From Atrina japonica (Eukaryota; Mollusca; Bivalvia; Pterioida; Pinnidae), in NCBI GenBank assembly GCA_030159075.1, contig BROG01000543.1, positions 1 through 64,000 of the forward strand: 64,000 nt of DNA. The letters run 5' to 3'. Of the stretch, positions 1 through 11,009 are shown in pieces; the first letter of the stretch is position 1; every line of letters begins with the position of its first letter. The translations under genes were made by a program, and so were the position numbers. The notes under the pieces were generated by a model that had not been told where the DNA came from, ran no database searches, and saw nothing but the letters and a program-made list of their open reading frames with translations.

Positions 1-165
1 AACAGATTTTCTAAAGGGAAAGTGGTATCAAACAAGACCAAATAATAAATCTAAATGCATAGCCAAATCAGTCTAAAAGTAACCACTGTAAAAAGATGAC
101 TATCATAGCTTTTGAAGAATTGAAATGGTGTTATCAGTTAAAACGAAATATTGAGATTTATACTA
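1..165 (-). repeat. Fragment of the hammerhead-bearing PLE terminal unit
   Basis: This stretch matches, on the minus strand, the non-coding unit seen at 14450-14640 and 28580-28730: the same run from the block 'gattttctaaag' through 'gtggtatca' and 'gtaaccactgtaaaa'. The ribozyme part would lie just left of the window edge, so it is cut off here. It carries no coding sequence. Confidence 0.7.
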
Positions 166-1004
166 ATGCTGTATTAAAAACATTGACATTAAAGAAATCT
201 TGTCATGAACAATTAGGAAAGGAAAAGCCATAAATGGCAATGGACTTTTGGCACTCAGGAACGAAATTCGTAATATTGGTAAATGGATTCATGCTACTAC
301 AAATGATTGTCATTTTCTTCCGACATGCTCTAGACTTTAAAAAGCAATACAATACTCTCCTTAAATATCTGAAAAGAAAATTCTATGATTCTATTGCAGA
401 AAAAAATGATAGCCTGGAATCAACATGTTCTCATTGTTAGCATTTTTAAAATGTATGCTGGCAAGTTATAAAGAGTTATGTTGGACGCTGTTGCGCCATG
501 GTGCAGTGAATGACGCTTAGTTATCAGCATTGGGAAACATCATGCAGTTCCGCCGCCTTCAATTCAGAAATCATCGTATGTGTTCTGTATTAACTCGTTT
601 TAAAATCTCGACATTTGGTTTACCGAGCACTTTGATTTTACATTTGCGGCGAAGGAACTATCAAAAGCTTCGAACAGAGAACTAGGTTTTTAGCGTCAAA
701 ATCTCTCCGGTCGGGAGGTTTGGACTATGTTGTCTACAAAAAATTATAAGAGTCGATGGTCGAATCAATTCTGTTTTATTGCTCTGGAATATGAGGTCAA
801 AATGAGTACAAGTTCGTTAACCATGTTCAAATTAGAGCGATACGATTGTACCTTGGTGTGTAGCAAAACAACATCGTGAACTTTTAAGTGAGTATGTAAT
901 TTGTTTTGGATATGTATTGGAAGTTAGTTCCATAGTCGAATAGATGAAGGAAGAAAGCTGTTGTAGTGGTAATTGGTAAAACATTATACGTTTATTAGGT
1001 GTCA
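166..1004. other. No recognisable gene
   Basis: Mixed-composition DNA with no family match that I can see. A 68-codon open frame at 234-440 (+) has no recognisable domain and is likely chance. Confidence 0.5.
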
Positions 1005-1135
1005 TTTAAATTTAAATTTCTTCATGATCTAAGATAGTCATCTTTTTTACAGTGGTTTCTCTTCGACGGATTTTGTTTTACATTTAGATTCATTATTTGA
1101 CCTCTTGTATGATACCACTTTTTCTTTAGAAAATA

Positions 1136-1414
1136 AAGCCGGCCTGGCTCAGTCGGTAGCACGTTCGATTCTTGATCGTGAGGTCGTGAGTTCGAGACCA
1201 GCCGGCGGTAGGTTGGTTTCCTGTTATTCGGATGAGAGAGTAAAAACCGAGGTCCCGTGTCACAGGAGGTGCCGGCACGTTAAAGAACCCTCATTGCTCA
1301 ATGGCCGTAAGTGCCAAGCATAGGTCAAACATTCGAAGCCCTTCACCGGCATTTGGTGACGTCTCCATATGAGTGAAATATTCTTGAGTGGCACGTTAAA
1401 CAACAATAAACAAA
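1136..1414 (+). mobile_element. tRNA-derived SINE (family A), full length
   Basis: The head at 1138-1210 resembles a tRNA, with an A-box-like 'tggctcagtcggtag' and a B-box-like 'gagttcgagacc', the internal RNA polymerase III promoter of SINEs. The body has a conserved central block near 1245-1290 and a 3' block near 1340-1375 shared with the copies at 29134, 53355 and 53671. The tail is A-rich ('aacaataaacaaac'). A perfect 12-base target duplication (ctttagaaaata, 1124-1135 and 1415-1426) flanks it, proving insertion into the PLE terminal unit. It resembles the tRNA-SINE superfamilies widespread in bivalves; I do not assign a family name. Confidence 0.9.
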
Positions 1415-1450
1415 CTTTAGAAAATATGCATGCATTATTTATTAATTGGA

Positions 1451-1494
1451 GCTCAACTGATGAAGTCTAATTGACAGAAACGATCGTCCGGAGC
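1451..1494 (+). ncRNA. Type I hammerhead ribozyme motif
   Basis: The core CTGATGA is at 1457-1463, a short stem-II hairpin at 1464-1476 (GTC pairs with GAC), GAAA at 1477-1480, a minimal stem III (ACG/CGT) at 1480-1487, and a cleavage triplet GTC ending at 1488. Stem I pairs GCTC at 1451 with GAGC at 1491, but the two base pairs next to the cleavage site are mismatched in this copy. The core is intact, yet positions 10.1 and 11.1 are an A-A mismatch, so activity may be weak. Confidence 0.75.
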
Positions 1495-1530
1495 ATTATA
1501 ACTTTGGTGTTGTGTTCATAATATTTATGG

Positions 1531-1815
1531 GCGTGTCAAGTGTATTATGTTTGTGAATGGAGACATTTCGAAGGGGGTGAAACTTGCAAGGTAACTGGGA
1601 AAGAGATCTTTTAAAATTTTGAAATATTGTATTAACTTGTGTTGTTCTTGTCCTTTTCCAAGTGTAACCTAGCCAGTTTCTTTATATAAAATCTTACTAA
1701 CTTGGTTCCTCCTGTGACAATTCTTGCAGCTTCAACGTTGATTGTTTCATTTTTTTCCTTTATACTAGAGTATTCCAAAAGAGGTCTAAAAAACGAGAAA
1801 ATACATACTCTCAAG
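1531..1815. other. No recognisable feature
   Basis: Short AT-rich spacer; the minus-strand 60-codon frame here has no family signature. Confidence 0.5.
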
Positions 1816-2252
1816 TTTTATTTTTGTTCAGCTGGAATTTGAATGTGTGTAAAATATGAGTGTTTGTTATATCTACCTTTTCACCGAGCTTGACCTTTTC
1901 ACCGAACTCAAAAGGGTTTTCATTGAACATTTGCGACGGATGTGGCATGCTAAAAGCGGACGGTTTTTTTGTTCAGCTGGAATTTGAATGTGTGTAAAAT
2001 ATGAGTGTTAGTTATATCTACCTTTTCACCGAGCTTGACCTTTTCACCGAACTCAAAAGGGTTTTCATTGAACATTTGCGACGGATGTGGCATGCTAAAA
2101 GCGGACGGTTTTTTTGTTCAGCTGGAATTTGAATGTGTGTAAAATATGAGTGTTAGTTATATCTACCTTTTCACCGAGCTTGACCTTTTCACCGAACTCA
2201 AAAGGGTTTTCATTGAACATTTGCGACGGATGTGGCATGCTAAAAGCGGACG
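1816..2252 (+). repeat. Tandem repeat, 145-base unit, three copies
   Basis: The phrase 'gttcagctgg' recurs at 1826, 1971 and 2116, giving a period of exactly 145 bases. The units are nearly identical, implying recent duplication or homogenisation. Each unit contains its own short internal duplication ('ccttttcaccga' twice). Open frames that cross it are shadows of the repeat. Confidence 0.95.
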
Positions 2253-3598
2253 CGGACACTTGGCCTCGTCCCGTTTGGGATTCATGATTGTTCTTCATGT
2301 TTCCATTAGTACTTCTTCATTTTTGCTTAGTTGCATTGCTAATAATGTTATCGACTTGAGATCCCCAAATGAAGATTTTTGTTAAATGTTAATCCCAAAT
2401 GTGTTCTGAAACTTCTTTCATTAGAATGTTGTTCATTGTAAGAACTAGGTGTATAGTAGGTATTTGTATTTTGTTTTAGAAATAAGTAAGGTTTCAATTT
2501 TTTGTTCACTAGCCATCTTTTTATAGTATTCCAATAGAGAGTAATTTGTAGAGAGGCCTTTGTGAAATGTCAACAATTTAGCCATGACCTCTTTACCATT
2601 ATCTAGTACTTTTGAAAAATCATTATATATAGTAATTGATTGATTGTAGTCACCCTGGGTAAAGACAGATTGATGTGTTATAATGTTATAACTGATTATA
2701 TATAATTGTAGATATATTTTGTGAATACATTTTTCTAAGTTTCCCGATGGTACTAAGTAGAGTTTTCTTTTTGGGATGATTATTTTTCTTGAAGACTCAT
2801 TTGCAATAAAATTAAAATAAATTAAAATGTTTAAAATGTTTAGATAGAGGTGACACTTGAATAAACTATATTGATATTTGTAAATGACATTCCTAAAGAT
2901 AATGGTACTTTTTATAAAATTATTAATTTGAAGAGAAATGTGACATTGAAGTAAATTGTTTTTAGTATAATACATTTATTTCTTTTAGACAATTATTGAA
3001 ATATTTTACCAAAATGAAAGGTCATCAACCTTGGATTCCACCTAAAATTAAATGTATAATTAATAGTAAAAAGTTTAAAGAGATTTATAATATTTTAAAT
3101 TGTAACAATGAATTACCGAAAACTAAGAAGAAATGTTCCATAACATTGAACAAAATAAGTGGAAATTATTATAAACCATAGACCCTTTTTGATTACACAT
3201 GACACTTAACTCCACTGGTTTTAGTATAGGATAAACCACAAGATATTAACAACAAATAACCTTGCTTTTAAAACTGGAATATTTGTTAACTCTTATTCAT
3301 CGTCGTAAAACCACTACCCGGACCGCCACATGAGTCAATCATACAGTTTTCCTACGGAATGATCAGGCACATGCTTAACACCATTTTATTAAATTTAGAT
3401 AAAAACAAAAAGGATTTTCCTCGGAATAGGTAGAGGGGCACACAACCGTTTTGCTCCCTCCTGAATCGGCCCCTACCGACTGCGCATATTATTTGTCGGA
3501 TAAATTGTGAGGCAATATTTCGTCAAGGAGCTAGATTTTACGCATCTTTCAGAAAAAAATCTAATTTTAAGAATATCTATAAGACACGAGAGGCTACA
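2253..3598. other. AT-rich region, no recognised gene
   Basis: A 176-codon open frame on the minus strand (2445-2975) is the longest here. It is rich in I, N, Y and L, lacks recognisable motifs, and is probably a by-product of AT richness, though a decayed LINE or lineage-specific exon cannot be excluded. A 61-codon frame follows at 2996-3181 (+). Nothing recognisable in 3182-3598. Confidence 0.3.
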
Positions 3599-3602
3599 TT
3601 AA

Positions 3603-3938
3603 AGGGGCATTAGCTGTGTTTTTTCCAAAAAATTATTTTCCTTTTTTACTACTTTGATTGATATACAATAACAAAAAGGAGATATACACAACCATAACAT
3701 TCTTGGATCTCTATATGTATGAGAAACCCATGTTTGACACTTTTTCAATTGCAATTGATTAACTCAACCTACTATTTGCATATGAATACCACACTGGACT
3801 TGACGTTATTTTCACAAAATATATAGGAATATTAGATTTTTTATCCCTGTGTAAAGCTCTTATTTGTTATTGTACATCAAGTACAAGTAGTAAAAGTAAA
3901 AAAAAAAATTTTTTTTAGAAAACACAGCTATTGCCCCT
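3603..3938. mobile_element. TTAA-flanked MITE, family 2, copy 1
   Basis: Inverted termini start AGGGGCATTAGCTGTG and end as the near-complement; both ends abut TTAA (3599-3602 and 3939-3942). The 336-base body is non-coding and matches a second copy at 36522-36862. TTAA target duplication is typical of piggyBac-type transposases, so this is probably a non-autonomous derivative of such an element. Confidence 0.85.
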
Positions 3939-3942
3939 TTAA

Positions 3943-4250
3943 CAAAATATGGATAGAGGTAATGTTTTTGCATTTTTAAAAAGTGTTTTCAATAATAATT
4001 TTATTCAATATCCGAGTTGCAATGCTATATGAGGTTCTGCTGTCACTGACGTTGAGTAGGAGAAAATTGATTTTGTATAAATATTTTCAACTTAGATCTA
4101 CATGTTTCTTGACCGATATGTCTATTATCTTACATTGAAATGTTTTTCGGATAAATGTAAAAAAGGATGAGAGTTGGGTTGCTAAAGAAGGACAGAAACG
4201 TTTTCTGGCTTTTAATTCTGTAGTCCTAAACATGTATATCTTTTAGTAGC
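3943..4250. other. No recognisable feature
   Basis: Spacer between the MITE and a LINE fragment; no motif seen. Confidence 0.45.
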
Positions 4251-4251
4251 T

Positions 4252-4680
4252 TCATGATGCATCCTCCATGAATTTTGTAAATGTATTTCTTTTATTATCT
4301 AAAAGTGTTTGTCTTGATTTGGGGTTATATATTTTATACTTACTGTAATCATGGCCGGTATCTTGTACAGGATTGGAATCACCACCTAGAATTATAAAGT
4401 CTCCATTAAAACTGTTTAGGGTATCAAAGAGCTTATGATAGAAGTCTGGTGAGTCTTTATTTGGACCGTATACATTGACAAGGAGAGTATTATATCTATT
4501 TTCCATAAAAAAGAGATAAGTCCCATATTTATGAGTGGATATGTTACAAACTTCAAATTCAAAATTATTATTCAATAGTGTGGCCACGCCCCATGAATCA
4601 GATTTTCCAGGACTAAGGTACTCTTCATAGCCCCAAATGAATCGAACAAGGTGAATGTCATAAAAAATGAAATAGGTATC
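4252..4680 (-). pseudogene. LINE endonuclease fragment (L1/Tx1-like)
   Basis: The frame runs from 4791 to 4252; the conserved part begins near residue 52. It looks like the middle of an apurinic-type (EEP fold) endonuclease of an L1/Tx1-like LINE, which nicks target DNA for reverse transcription. Visible signatures are SPGKSDSWGVATLL (60-73), VNVYGPNKDSPDFY (105-118) and ILGGDSN (134-140, the usual GGDFN box with F replaced by S). The N-terminal catalytic part and all of the reverse transcriptase are missing, so it is a dead fragment. The L1/Tx1-like RT at 38828-39560 could belong to the same family, but they are far apart and not joined. Confidence 0.8.
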
Positions 4681-5079
4681 TATATGTGCAAATGCTGGAA
4701 TTATATTATATATGTAGCTTGCCACTGTAAGAGGTTGTCTAAAAATAAATATCCATTTATACAAAACACAATCAAAACAATACACGTACAAGTAGAAGTT
4801 CGCAGGTTTCCACGAGACTACTCTTGCTAATTTATTATTTTAATACCGTTTTTCGGAGAGTAATGCTGGGTGTAGTTGGCCATAGTGACAGCAGTTTTCA
4901 GAAATTTTTCACAGTCAGTTGTCCTGCTTAAGCCGTCTTATTTCTTTTTCTTGTGATGTTATTTTTTCTCGAATTGATTCAATGTCAAGGTTAACGCTGG
5001 TCACGGTATCTGTTAATTTTATTGTTCATCAAAACTGGTATCACTCAGAAATGATCAAGTTCCACTGATTCATCTGGCT
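4681..5079. other. No recognisable feature
   Basis: Possibly decayed flanks of the LINE and hAT-like remnants on either side; no clear motif. Confidence 0.35.
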
Positions 5080-5640
5080 CTGCTTCAGCATCAGATACTT
5101 TAGGTATTCTTGCACGTTGACCACCATGCTGCCATTAATGTAAAGCCTTTGCAGCATTATAACCGTCTAAATCGAGTCCTGAAATGGATATTGCCATCAG
5201 TGACTTTAAAATAGTTGGTGCTTGATTAACTATCAAATAAGACTTGATTCTGGTCATATCAGAAAACCCCCCTCTCGCAAATTGCCCTGGAAACAGGAAT
5301 GCATGTATTAGAATTATATCTACCAGTTTGAGAATATTGAGAAGTCTGCCCTTCAAGTTTGGCAAAATGAAAATACTATGGTAAAATGCTTAACATCAAC
5401 ATCCAATCCATGACGCTTAATTCATATTTAAAAGGAAAGACCATTCTTGTTTTTGGAAGTGCTCAATATTGCAGTGTATTCTCTGTAGAATGAAGGAAAA
5501 ATATGCACAAAGACTATTTATCTCCCTTTCCCCATACACTGCCAATTCTGCATCTAGCTCTGGCAAATTAATTAAGGTAAAATATCCGCATCTTCTTTGA
5601 TAATTGTGAGGAATCCAGATCGCCAACTCGCTCTGATTGT
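5080..5640 (-). pseudogene. Decayed hAT-like transposase C-terminal region
   Basis: Two minus-strand frames (5626-5417 and 5365-5135) look like consecutive pieces of one protein separated by stops and a frame change. The second contains GGFSDMTRIKSYLIVNQAP followed by a LKSLMAISISG segment and a DGYNAAKALHWW-like end. That order resembles the hAT dimerisation region in ZMYM/DUF4371-type proteins (a 'S-x-M-x-R-I-K' stretch, then 'L-M-x-I-x-I-x-G'). No catalytic domain is seen. The family call rests on motif resemblance only; a lineage-specific host pseudogene is the alternative. Confidence 0.4.
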
Positions 5641-6020
5641 ACTACCCAAGTCTGTCTACTGGTAATACAGAGGCTTCTAACTGAAGCAATTGTAGTGATG
5701 AATCAGCTTATTTATATTTTAGGTCTTGTAATTCATTATAGTCCATTTGTTATATGATGTCAAATTTTTGGATTAAAATAAGGATATTCAACAGACAAAT
5801 TATGTGTATTCGGGAATTTAAATGCTATCATTTCGCTGGATATAAGATAAAGTTTATCATCCATCTTTAGGTTATGAACAATAGTAATCGGTGTATGAAT
5901 GCATTCCAAGCAAGGGCTGGGAAATTATAATTCGGGCAGGATTTGCCTACCATTGACCACTGTAACCGTGACATTGCAGATATAATTCAGGGTCAAATTA
6001 TGACGCAATATTTATACTTT
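5641..6020. other. No recognisable feature
   Basis: AT-rich spacer. Confidence 0.45.
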
Positions 6021-6138
6021 GGAGGAAGGTCGGTGGTCTGTTGGGTGAAACCGGGTTCTCTCCTCCACCATTAAAACTTTCCGCCACCATATAACTGAAA
6101 AAGTGTTGAGTGTGGCGTAAAATATTTCAAAATCAAAT
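6021..6138 (+). mobile_element. SINE family B, 3' fragment
   Basis: The block 'ggaaggtcggtggtct', the 'ctcctccacca' stretch and the end 'tgttgagtgtggcgtaaaa' match the 3' part of the full SINE at 60518-60757 (minus strand there). The tRNA-like head is missing, so this is a 5'-truncated copy. Confidence 0.8.
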
Positions 6139-6204
6139 TATACTCTGATATCTGATATACCATTAGGCACTGGTCATTAATATATTAACGTTTGAATGAC
6201 ACCT

Positions 6205-6600
6205 AATGCTACCTCTGGATTTTCAGAGGTCCGTGTTTGTTATACACGGACGGGAAATTAAGAAAGAATCTATACGATATGCGGACCGATTTCCCACCAT
6301 AAATCTTCCACATTTAAGTACATGTTGTGATATACTGAAATCACCTGCAGCTGGTGTTTATATCTCACAAATAATCCGGTATGTAAGATCGTGTTCAACA
6401 TATGAGTTTTTATACTTGTGCTTACTTACAAGTTATTGCCACAGGGATATCGAACATCACGTTTGATGTCAACGTTCCGCAAATTTCGCTTTGCTAGTCT
6501 TTTTGTTCTTGACCATAAACATGTCAATCATTTATGGTCCCTTGTGAACCGTCTCTCCTATAGTGTCATTTGTAACTCGGGGATAATACCTTTGCAGAAA
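6205..6600 (+). pseudogene. Rearranged PLE C-terminal fragment
   Basis: A piece of the PLE 3' tail ('cagaggtccgtgtttgt', 6224-6241) comes first and is followed by the C-terminal coding end (about 6280-6560: remnants of the blocks FPTINLPHLS and the 'S-P-A-x-G-V-Y-I-S-Q' stretch). In all other copies the tail follows the coding end, so the order is swapped here. Frame breaks are present. Confidence 0.75.
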
Positions 6601-7084
6601 AAGCTGTGGTTACGGTTCCCCCGGGAAAGAACGTGGTAGATTAATATATCTTTTGTCTTATTCGATCCATTTTGAACGCACCTTCGTATACATGTATAAA
6701 CATTATATGAAATATTTTCTAGTGTAGTTATTGGGATTTTGGTATATTTATTTTCAATTTTTGTACTAATTCGTCCTAGGTCTATTTGAATCCCGCTACA
6801 TAATTTGCATTATTTATGATGGCATTATAGAAATGAAAAAAAAAATCCTTTTATGGGTTTTTGTTACCTTTATTATAATTTCTGTTGACAGAGGTCTACG
6901 CACTATTTCTGGGAAGTCATAAATGCCTGACCTGGTTTGGCTGCAAGTCACAAGTCCAAATTCGTAAATGTGGTCCTGAGACCAAGTCTAAAAACACAGG
7001 ACCCTTTGTAAAACGAACCCCAGAACAGTTTCCGAAAATCACCCAGAAACAACATGTATCAAAAATGTCAGATAGCTTTATCAA
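6601..7084. other. No recognisable gene
   Basis: Overlapping open frames at 6885-7139 (+) and 6917-7129 (-) cover the same bases and lead into the repeat array; neither shows a domain. Confidence 0.45.
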
Positions 7085-8285
7085 CAGACGGTGGGCTATT
7101 CGAATCGACCTGCGTCCGTGGTCAGTCATCCGTCCTTAAACAACTCTTGTTAACGCTATTTCTCAAAAGGTACGGAAGGGATCTTTATGACATTTGAAAT
7201 ATAGGTTCTCCTTGAGATTTAGTTGTACAGTGTACATTTTAAAGAGGGCCGGATCACAAAATGGCTGCCAGGCAGCCATCTTGGATTTTGACAATTAAAG
7301 TTTGTTATCGCTAGTTCTCAGAAAGTACTTAAGATATCTTTATGAAATTTGACAAATAGATTCATCGTGAGGTGTAGTTGTGCACTGTACATTGGCAGAA
7401 GGGTCTGATCACAAAATGGCTGCAAGGCGGCAATCTTGCATTTTGACAAAGTTTGTTATCGCTATTTCTCAGAAAGTACGGAAGGGACCTTTATGAAATT
7501 TGACATGTAGGTTTTCCTTGAAGTCTAGTTGTGCACTATTCATTTTTAGGAGGGTCGGATTAAAATATAAATGCCTGATGGCCATCTTAGATTTGACAAT
7601 TAAAGATTTTCATCGCTATTTATCAGAAAGTACTGAAGGGATCTTTATGAAATTTGAGAAATAGATTTTTCTTGGGGTGTAGTTGTGCACTGTACATTGT
7701 CAGGAGGGTCTGATCACAAAATGGATGCAAGGCGTCAATCTTGGATTTTGACAAAGTTTGTTTTCGCTATTCCCCAGAAAGTACTGACATATAGATTTTC
7801 CTTGAGGTCTAGGTGTGCACTGTATATTTTCAGGAGGGCGGATCACAAAAAGCTGTCATCTTGGATTTTGACAATTAACTATTGTTATCCCTATTTCTCA
7901 GAAACTACTGAAGTGATCTTTATGAATTTTTGCATATAAGTTTTCCTGGAGGTGTAGCTGTGCACTGTACATTTTCAGGAGGGTCGGATCACAAAATGGC
8001 TGCCAGGCGGCAATCTTGGATTTTGACAATTAAAGTTTGTTATCGCTATTTCTTAGAAAGTACTAAACGGATATTTATGAAATTTGACATATACGGTCTC
8101 CTTAAGGTATAGTTGTGCACTGTACATTTTCAGGAGGGTCTGATCACAAAATGGTGCCAGGCGGCAATCTTGGATTTTGACAAAGTTTATTATCGCTATT
8201 TCTCAGAAAGGGATCATTTTGAAATTTGACACGGAGATGACCCTTGAGAGTTAGTTGTGCAAACTACGTTTTCAGAGAGATCTGA
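7085..8285 (+). repeat. Tandem array of ~150-base units, about seven copies
   Basis: The block 'gatcacaaaatggctgcc' and variants recur near 7250, 7407, 7713, 7840, 7987 and 8133, with a divergent copy near 7555. Each unit also carries a 'gttatcgctatttctcaga' block and a 'gtgcactgtacatt' block. The left edge (7085-7140) ends in a 'cgtccgtggtcagtcatccgt' stretch that recurs, inverted, after the single unit at 55725-55965, so the unit belongs to a dispersed element. Confidence 0.9.
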
Positions 8286-9670
8286 ATCCAACATTATCCC
8301 ATTCACTTGAAATGTTCATGAGGAAAGGGAAAAGTTTACCTGCCTTGGAAATAAAGAAAACAAGAAAAAATGCAATTGCCAGATTATATGTTGAACAAAC
8401 CATACAAAGGTTAAGGAATTCAGAATGATTTCACAAATTTTACTTTTTTTCACGTTTTCAGCTAATGATGATAGTGGCTGGATTTATTTGTAACCTAATG
8501 AAACCACTAGCAAACTGGAACAAATAATTTTTGTAATTACACTTATCGTCTAATACGACGAGCTCTCGCTGTCTGCTGATGATAAACCTTTCAAGAATAT
8601 ATACATTCACAATAGCGTAATCCCACTAAAACATAGTAAAATCGTTTTTTTTTCTGGATATGTAGCTAATTTTAACATACGACTTCGATCAATGGAAATG
8701 GTCGTAGGTCCAAGAAAGATCTATCTGAAAAAACCGTGATATTTCCAAAGAGAGAATTCATGATTTTTATAGATATAGTGTAATTCAATTAAGCAAGGGC
8801 ATTGCCCACTTGCAAGGGAAGGTAATTCATTGGTTGTAGAAATGTTTTTTTAAAAAGAATTATACTGAATCCTGAAGATGTTAATGAGAGGGTCAATTTT
8901 CAAAATATTTTCTCTCATTGCAATTCAAAACCTACTTTTTATCCATCATTGTCTTACTTTTATTTGTCTAGGTTATCTTAAAATCTCTTTCATCACATGA
9001 TATTCCAGGACTCTTTTAATTGTTTGTTAACAGACTGGATTGTCTTTCTTGCGCCGATGACCACGTTTAATGATCGAAGTCATGTGTTAACAAAAACTGC
9101 AAATTAATTGGATTGTAATTTGCCAACATTTTGTGGATGTTTGTCATTATTTATGTTAACTTTTTGATATATATAAAATGTGTTGCAATAGAATATTCAG
9201 TCATGGTTTGAACACTTAACAGGGAAGCTATGAAGGGGAAATAGATTATGCTCAGTGCGTGATACTGGAGGCAAAGAAGATTAATTCCATTTTATTTTAA
9301 ATGTCCTTTCAATGACAATATACGAAATAGGACGTATGCATATAAAGAAACATTGCATGGTAATACCTAATATGTTTGATTTAATGAAACTAAAGATCAC
9401 AAAATGCTAACGAAAATTTTCATTTTATTAAATTTCTACATATTTAGTAATTAATGGAAGCTCTGAACATATTAACGGTACACCTTAATGTCGATCTCTA
9501 AATAAATGTCAATTGAACATGGAGGAATTCACCATTTTTGTGTTTGATACCTATTGTATATATCGCATTATTATCCATCTAGATTCCAAATATTCACCAT
9601 ATTTGTATATTGTATCCCTGGACACCCTGAAAATTAGTACTTTCGTATCTGTATATGTATAATTTTTTTT
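8286..9670. other. No recognisable gene
   Basis: AT-rich sequence without long open frames or motifs that I recognise. Confidence 0.5.
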
Positions 9671-9675
9671 CATAT

Positions 9676-10985
9676 ACGTATGTTAATTGTACTGTTGTAT
9701 AATTATACTGCTTACAAATGGTACGTACAGGCATATACGTATGTTATTTGTACTGTTGTATAATTGTACTGCCTACAAATGGTACGTACAGGCATATACG
9801 TATGTTAATTGTACTGTTGTATAATTGTACTGCCTACAAATGGTACGTACAGGCATATACGTATGTTAATTGTACTGTTGTATAATTGTACTGCCTACAA
9901 ATGGTACGTACAGGCATATACGTATGTTAATTGTACTGTTGTATAATTGTACTGCCTACAAATGGTACGTACAGGCATATACGTATGTTAATTGTACTGT
10001 TGTATAATTGTACTGCCTACAAATGGTACGTACAGGCATATACGTATGCTTATTGTACTGTTGTATAATTGTACTGCCTACAAATGGTACGTACAGGCAT
10101 ATACGTATGTTAATTGTAGTGTTGTATAATTGTACTGCCTACAAATGGTATTTGTACTGCAGTATAATCATACTGCCTACAAATGGTACGTATACGTACA
10201 GGCATATACGTATGTTAATTGTACTGTTGTATAATTGTACTGTTTTCAGAAACTACAAATGGTACGTACAGGCATATACGTATGTTAATTGTAGTGTTGT
10301 ATAATTGTACTGCCTACAAATGGTACGTACAGGCATATACGTATGCTCATTGTACTGTTGTATAATTGTACTGCCTACAAATGGTACGTACAGGCATATA
10401 CGTATGCTCATTGTACTGTTGTATAATTGTACTGCCTACAAATGGTACGTACAGGCATATACGTATGTTAATTGTACTGTTGTATAATTGTACTGCCTAC
10501 AAATGGTACGTACAGGCATATACGTATGTTAATTGTACTGTTGTATAATTGTACTGCCTACAAATGGTACGTACAGGCATATACGTATGTTAATTGTACT
10601 GTTGTATAATTGTACTGCCTACATATGGTACGTACAGGCATGTGCATATACTCATTGTACTGTTATATAATTATACTGCCTACAACTGATACGTATAGGC
10701 ATATTAAGTATGTGCATTGTAAGTTTATATAATTATACTGCCTACAAATGATATTTATAGACATATGCTCATTATACTGTTGTATAGTTATACTGCTTAC
10801 AAATGGTACGTATAGACATGTACGTCATTGTACTGTTGTATAATTATAATGCCTACAAATGGTACGTATAGGCATATTTGTACTGCAGTATAATCATACT
10901 GCCTACAAATGGTACGTATAGGCATATTTGTACTGCTGTATTATTACACTGCCTACAAATGGCACGTATAGGCATATTTGTTTAC
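9676..10985 (+). repeat. Satellite array, 61-base unit, about 20 copies
   Basis: The unit built on 'gcctacaaatggtacgtac' and 'aggcatatacgtatgtta' repeats every 61 bases. Central copies are nearly identical; copies after about 10620 decay, with indels. An insertion ('ttttcagaa') sits near 10242. The open frames of 60-98 codons across it reflect the 61-base period, which shifts frame each unit; they are not genes. Confidence 0.97.
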
Positions 10986-11009
10986 TTCCATTCGTCACAA
11001 AAAATAAAG

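Larger units (their letters stand above)
1005..1530 (+). repeat. PLE terminal unit with hammerhead motif, split by a SINE
   Basis: Plus-strand copy of the unit that appears reversed at 14376-14845 and 28580-28915. The left half (1005-1135) and right half (1415-1530) are interrupted by a tRNA-derived SINE. The right half contains the hammerhead motif at 1451-1494 and ends with the AT-rich stretch around 'ataactttggt' that flanks the motif in the other copies. Confidence 0.75.

Noticed and set aside
2445..2975. 176-codon minus-strand frame as a gene
   Set aside because: Very AT-rich, biased to I/N/Y/L, with no motif; kept only as a low-confidence note.
6885..7139. Overlapping plus and minus frames of 84 and 70 codons
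   Set aside because: They occupy the same bases on opposite strands, lack domains, and run into the repeat array.
8570..8600. CTGATGA word as another hammerhead
   Set aside because: No GAAA, stem II or cleavage triplet at suitable spacing.
10008..10548. Three 60-98-codon open frames with repeated YCLQMVRTGIYV-like peptide
   Set aside because: They are translations of the 61-base satellite; the period shifts frame each unit and the frames are open by chance.
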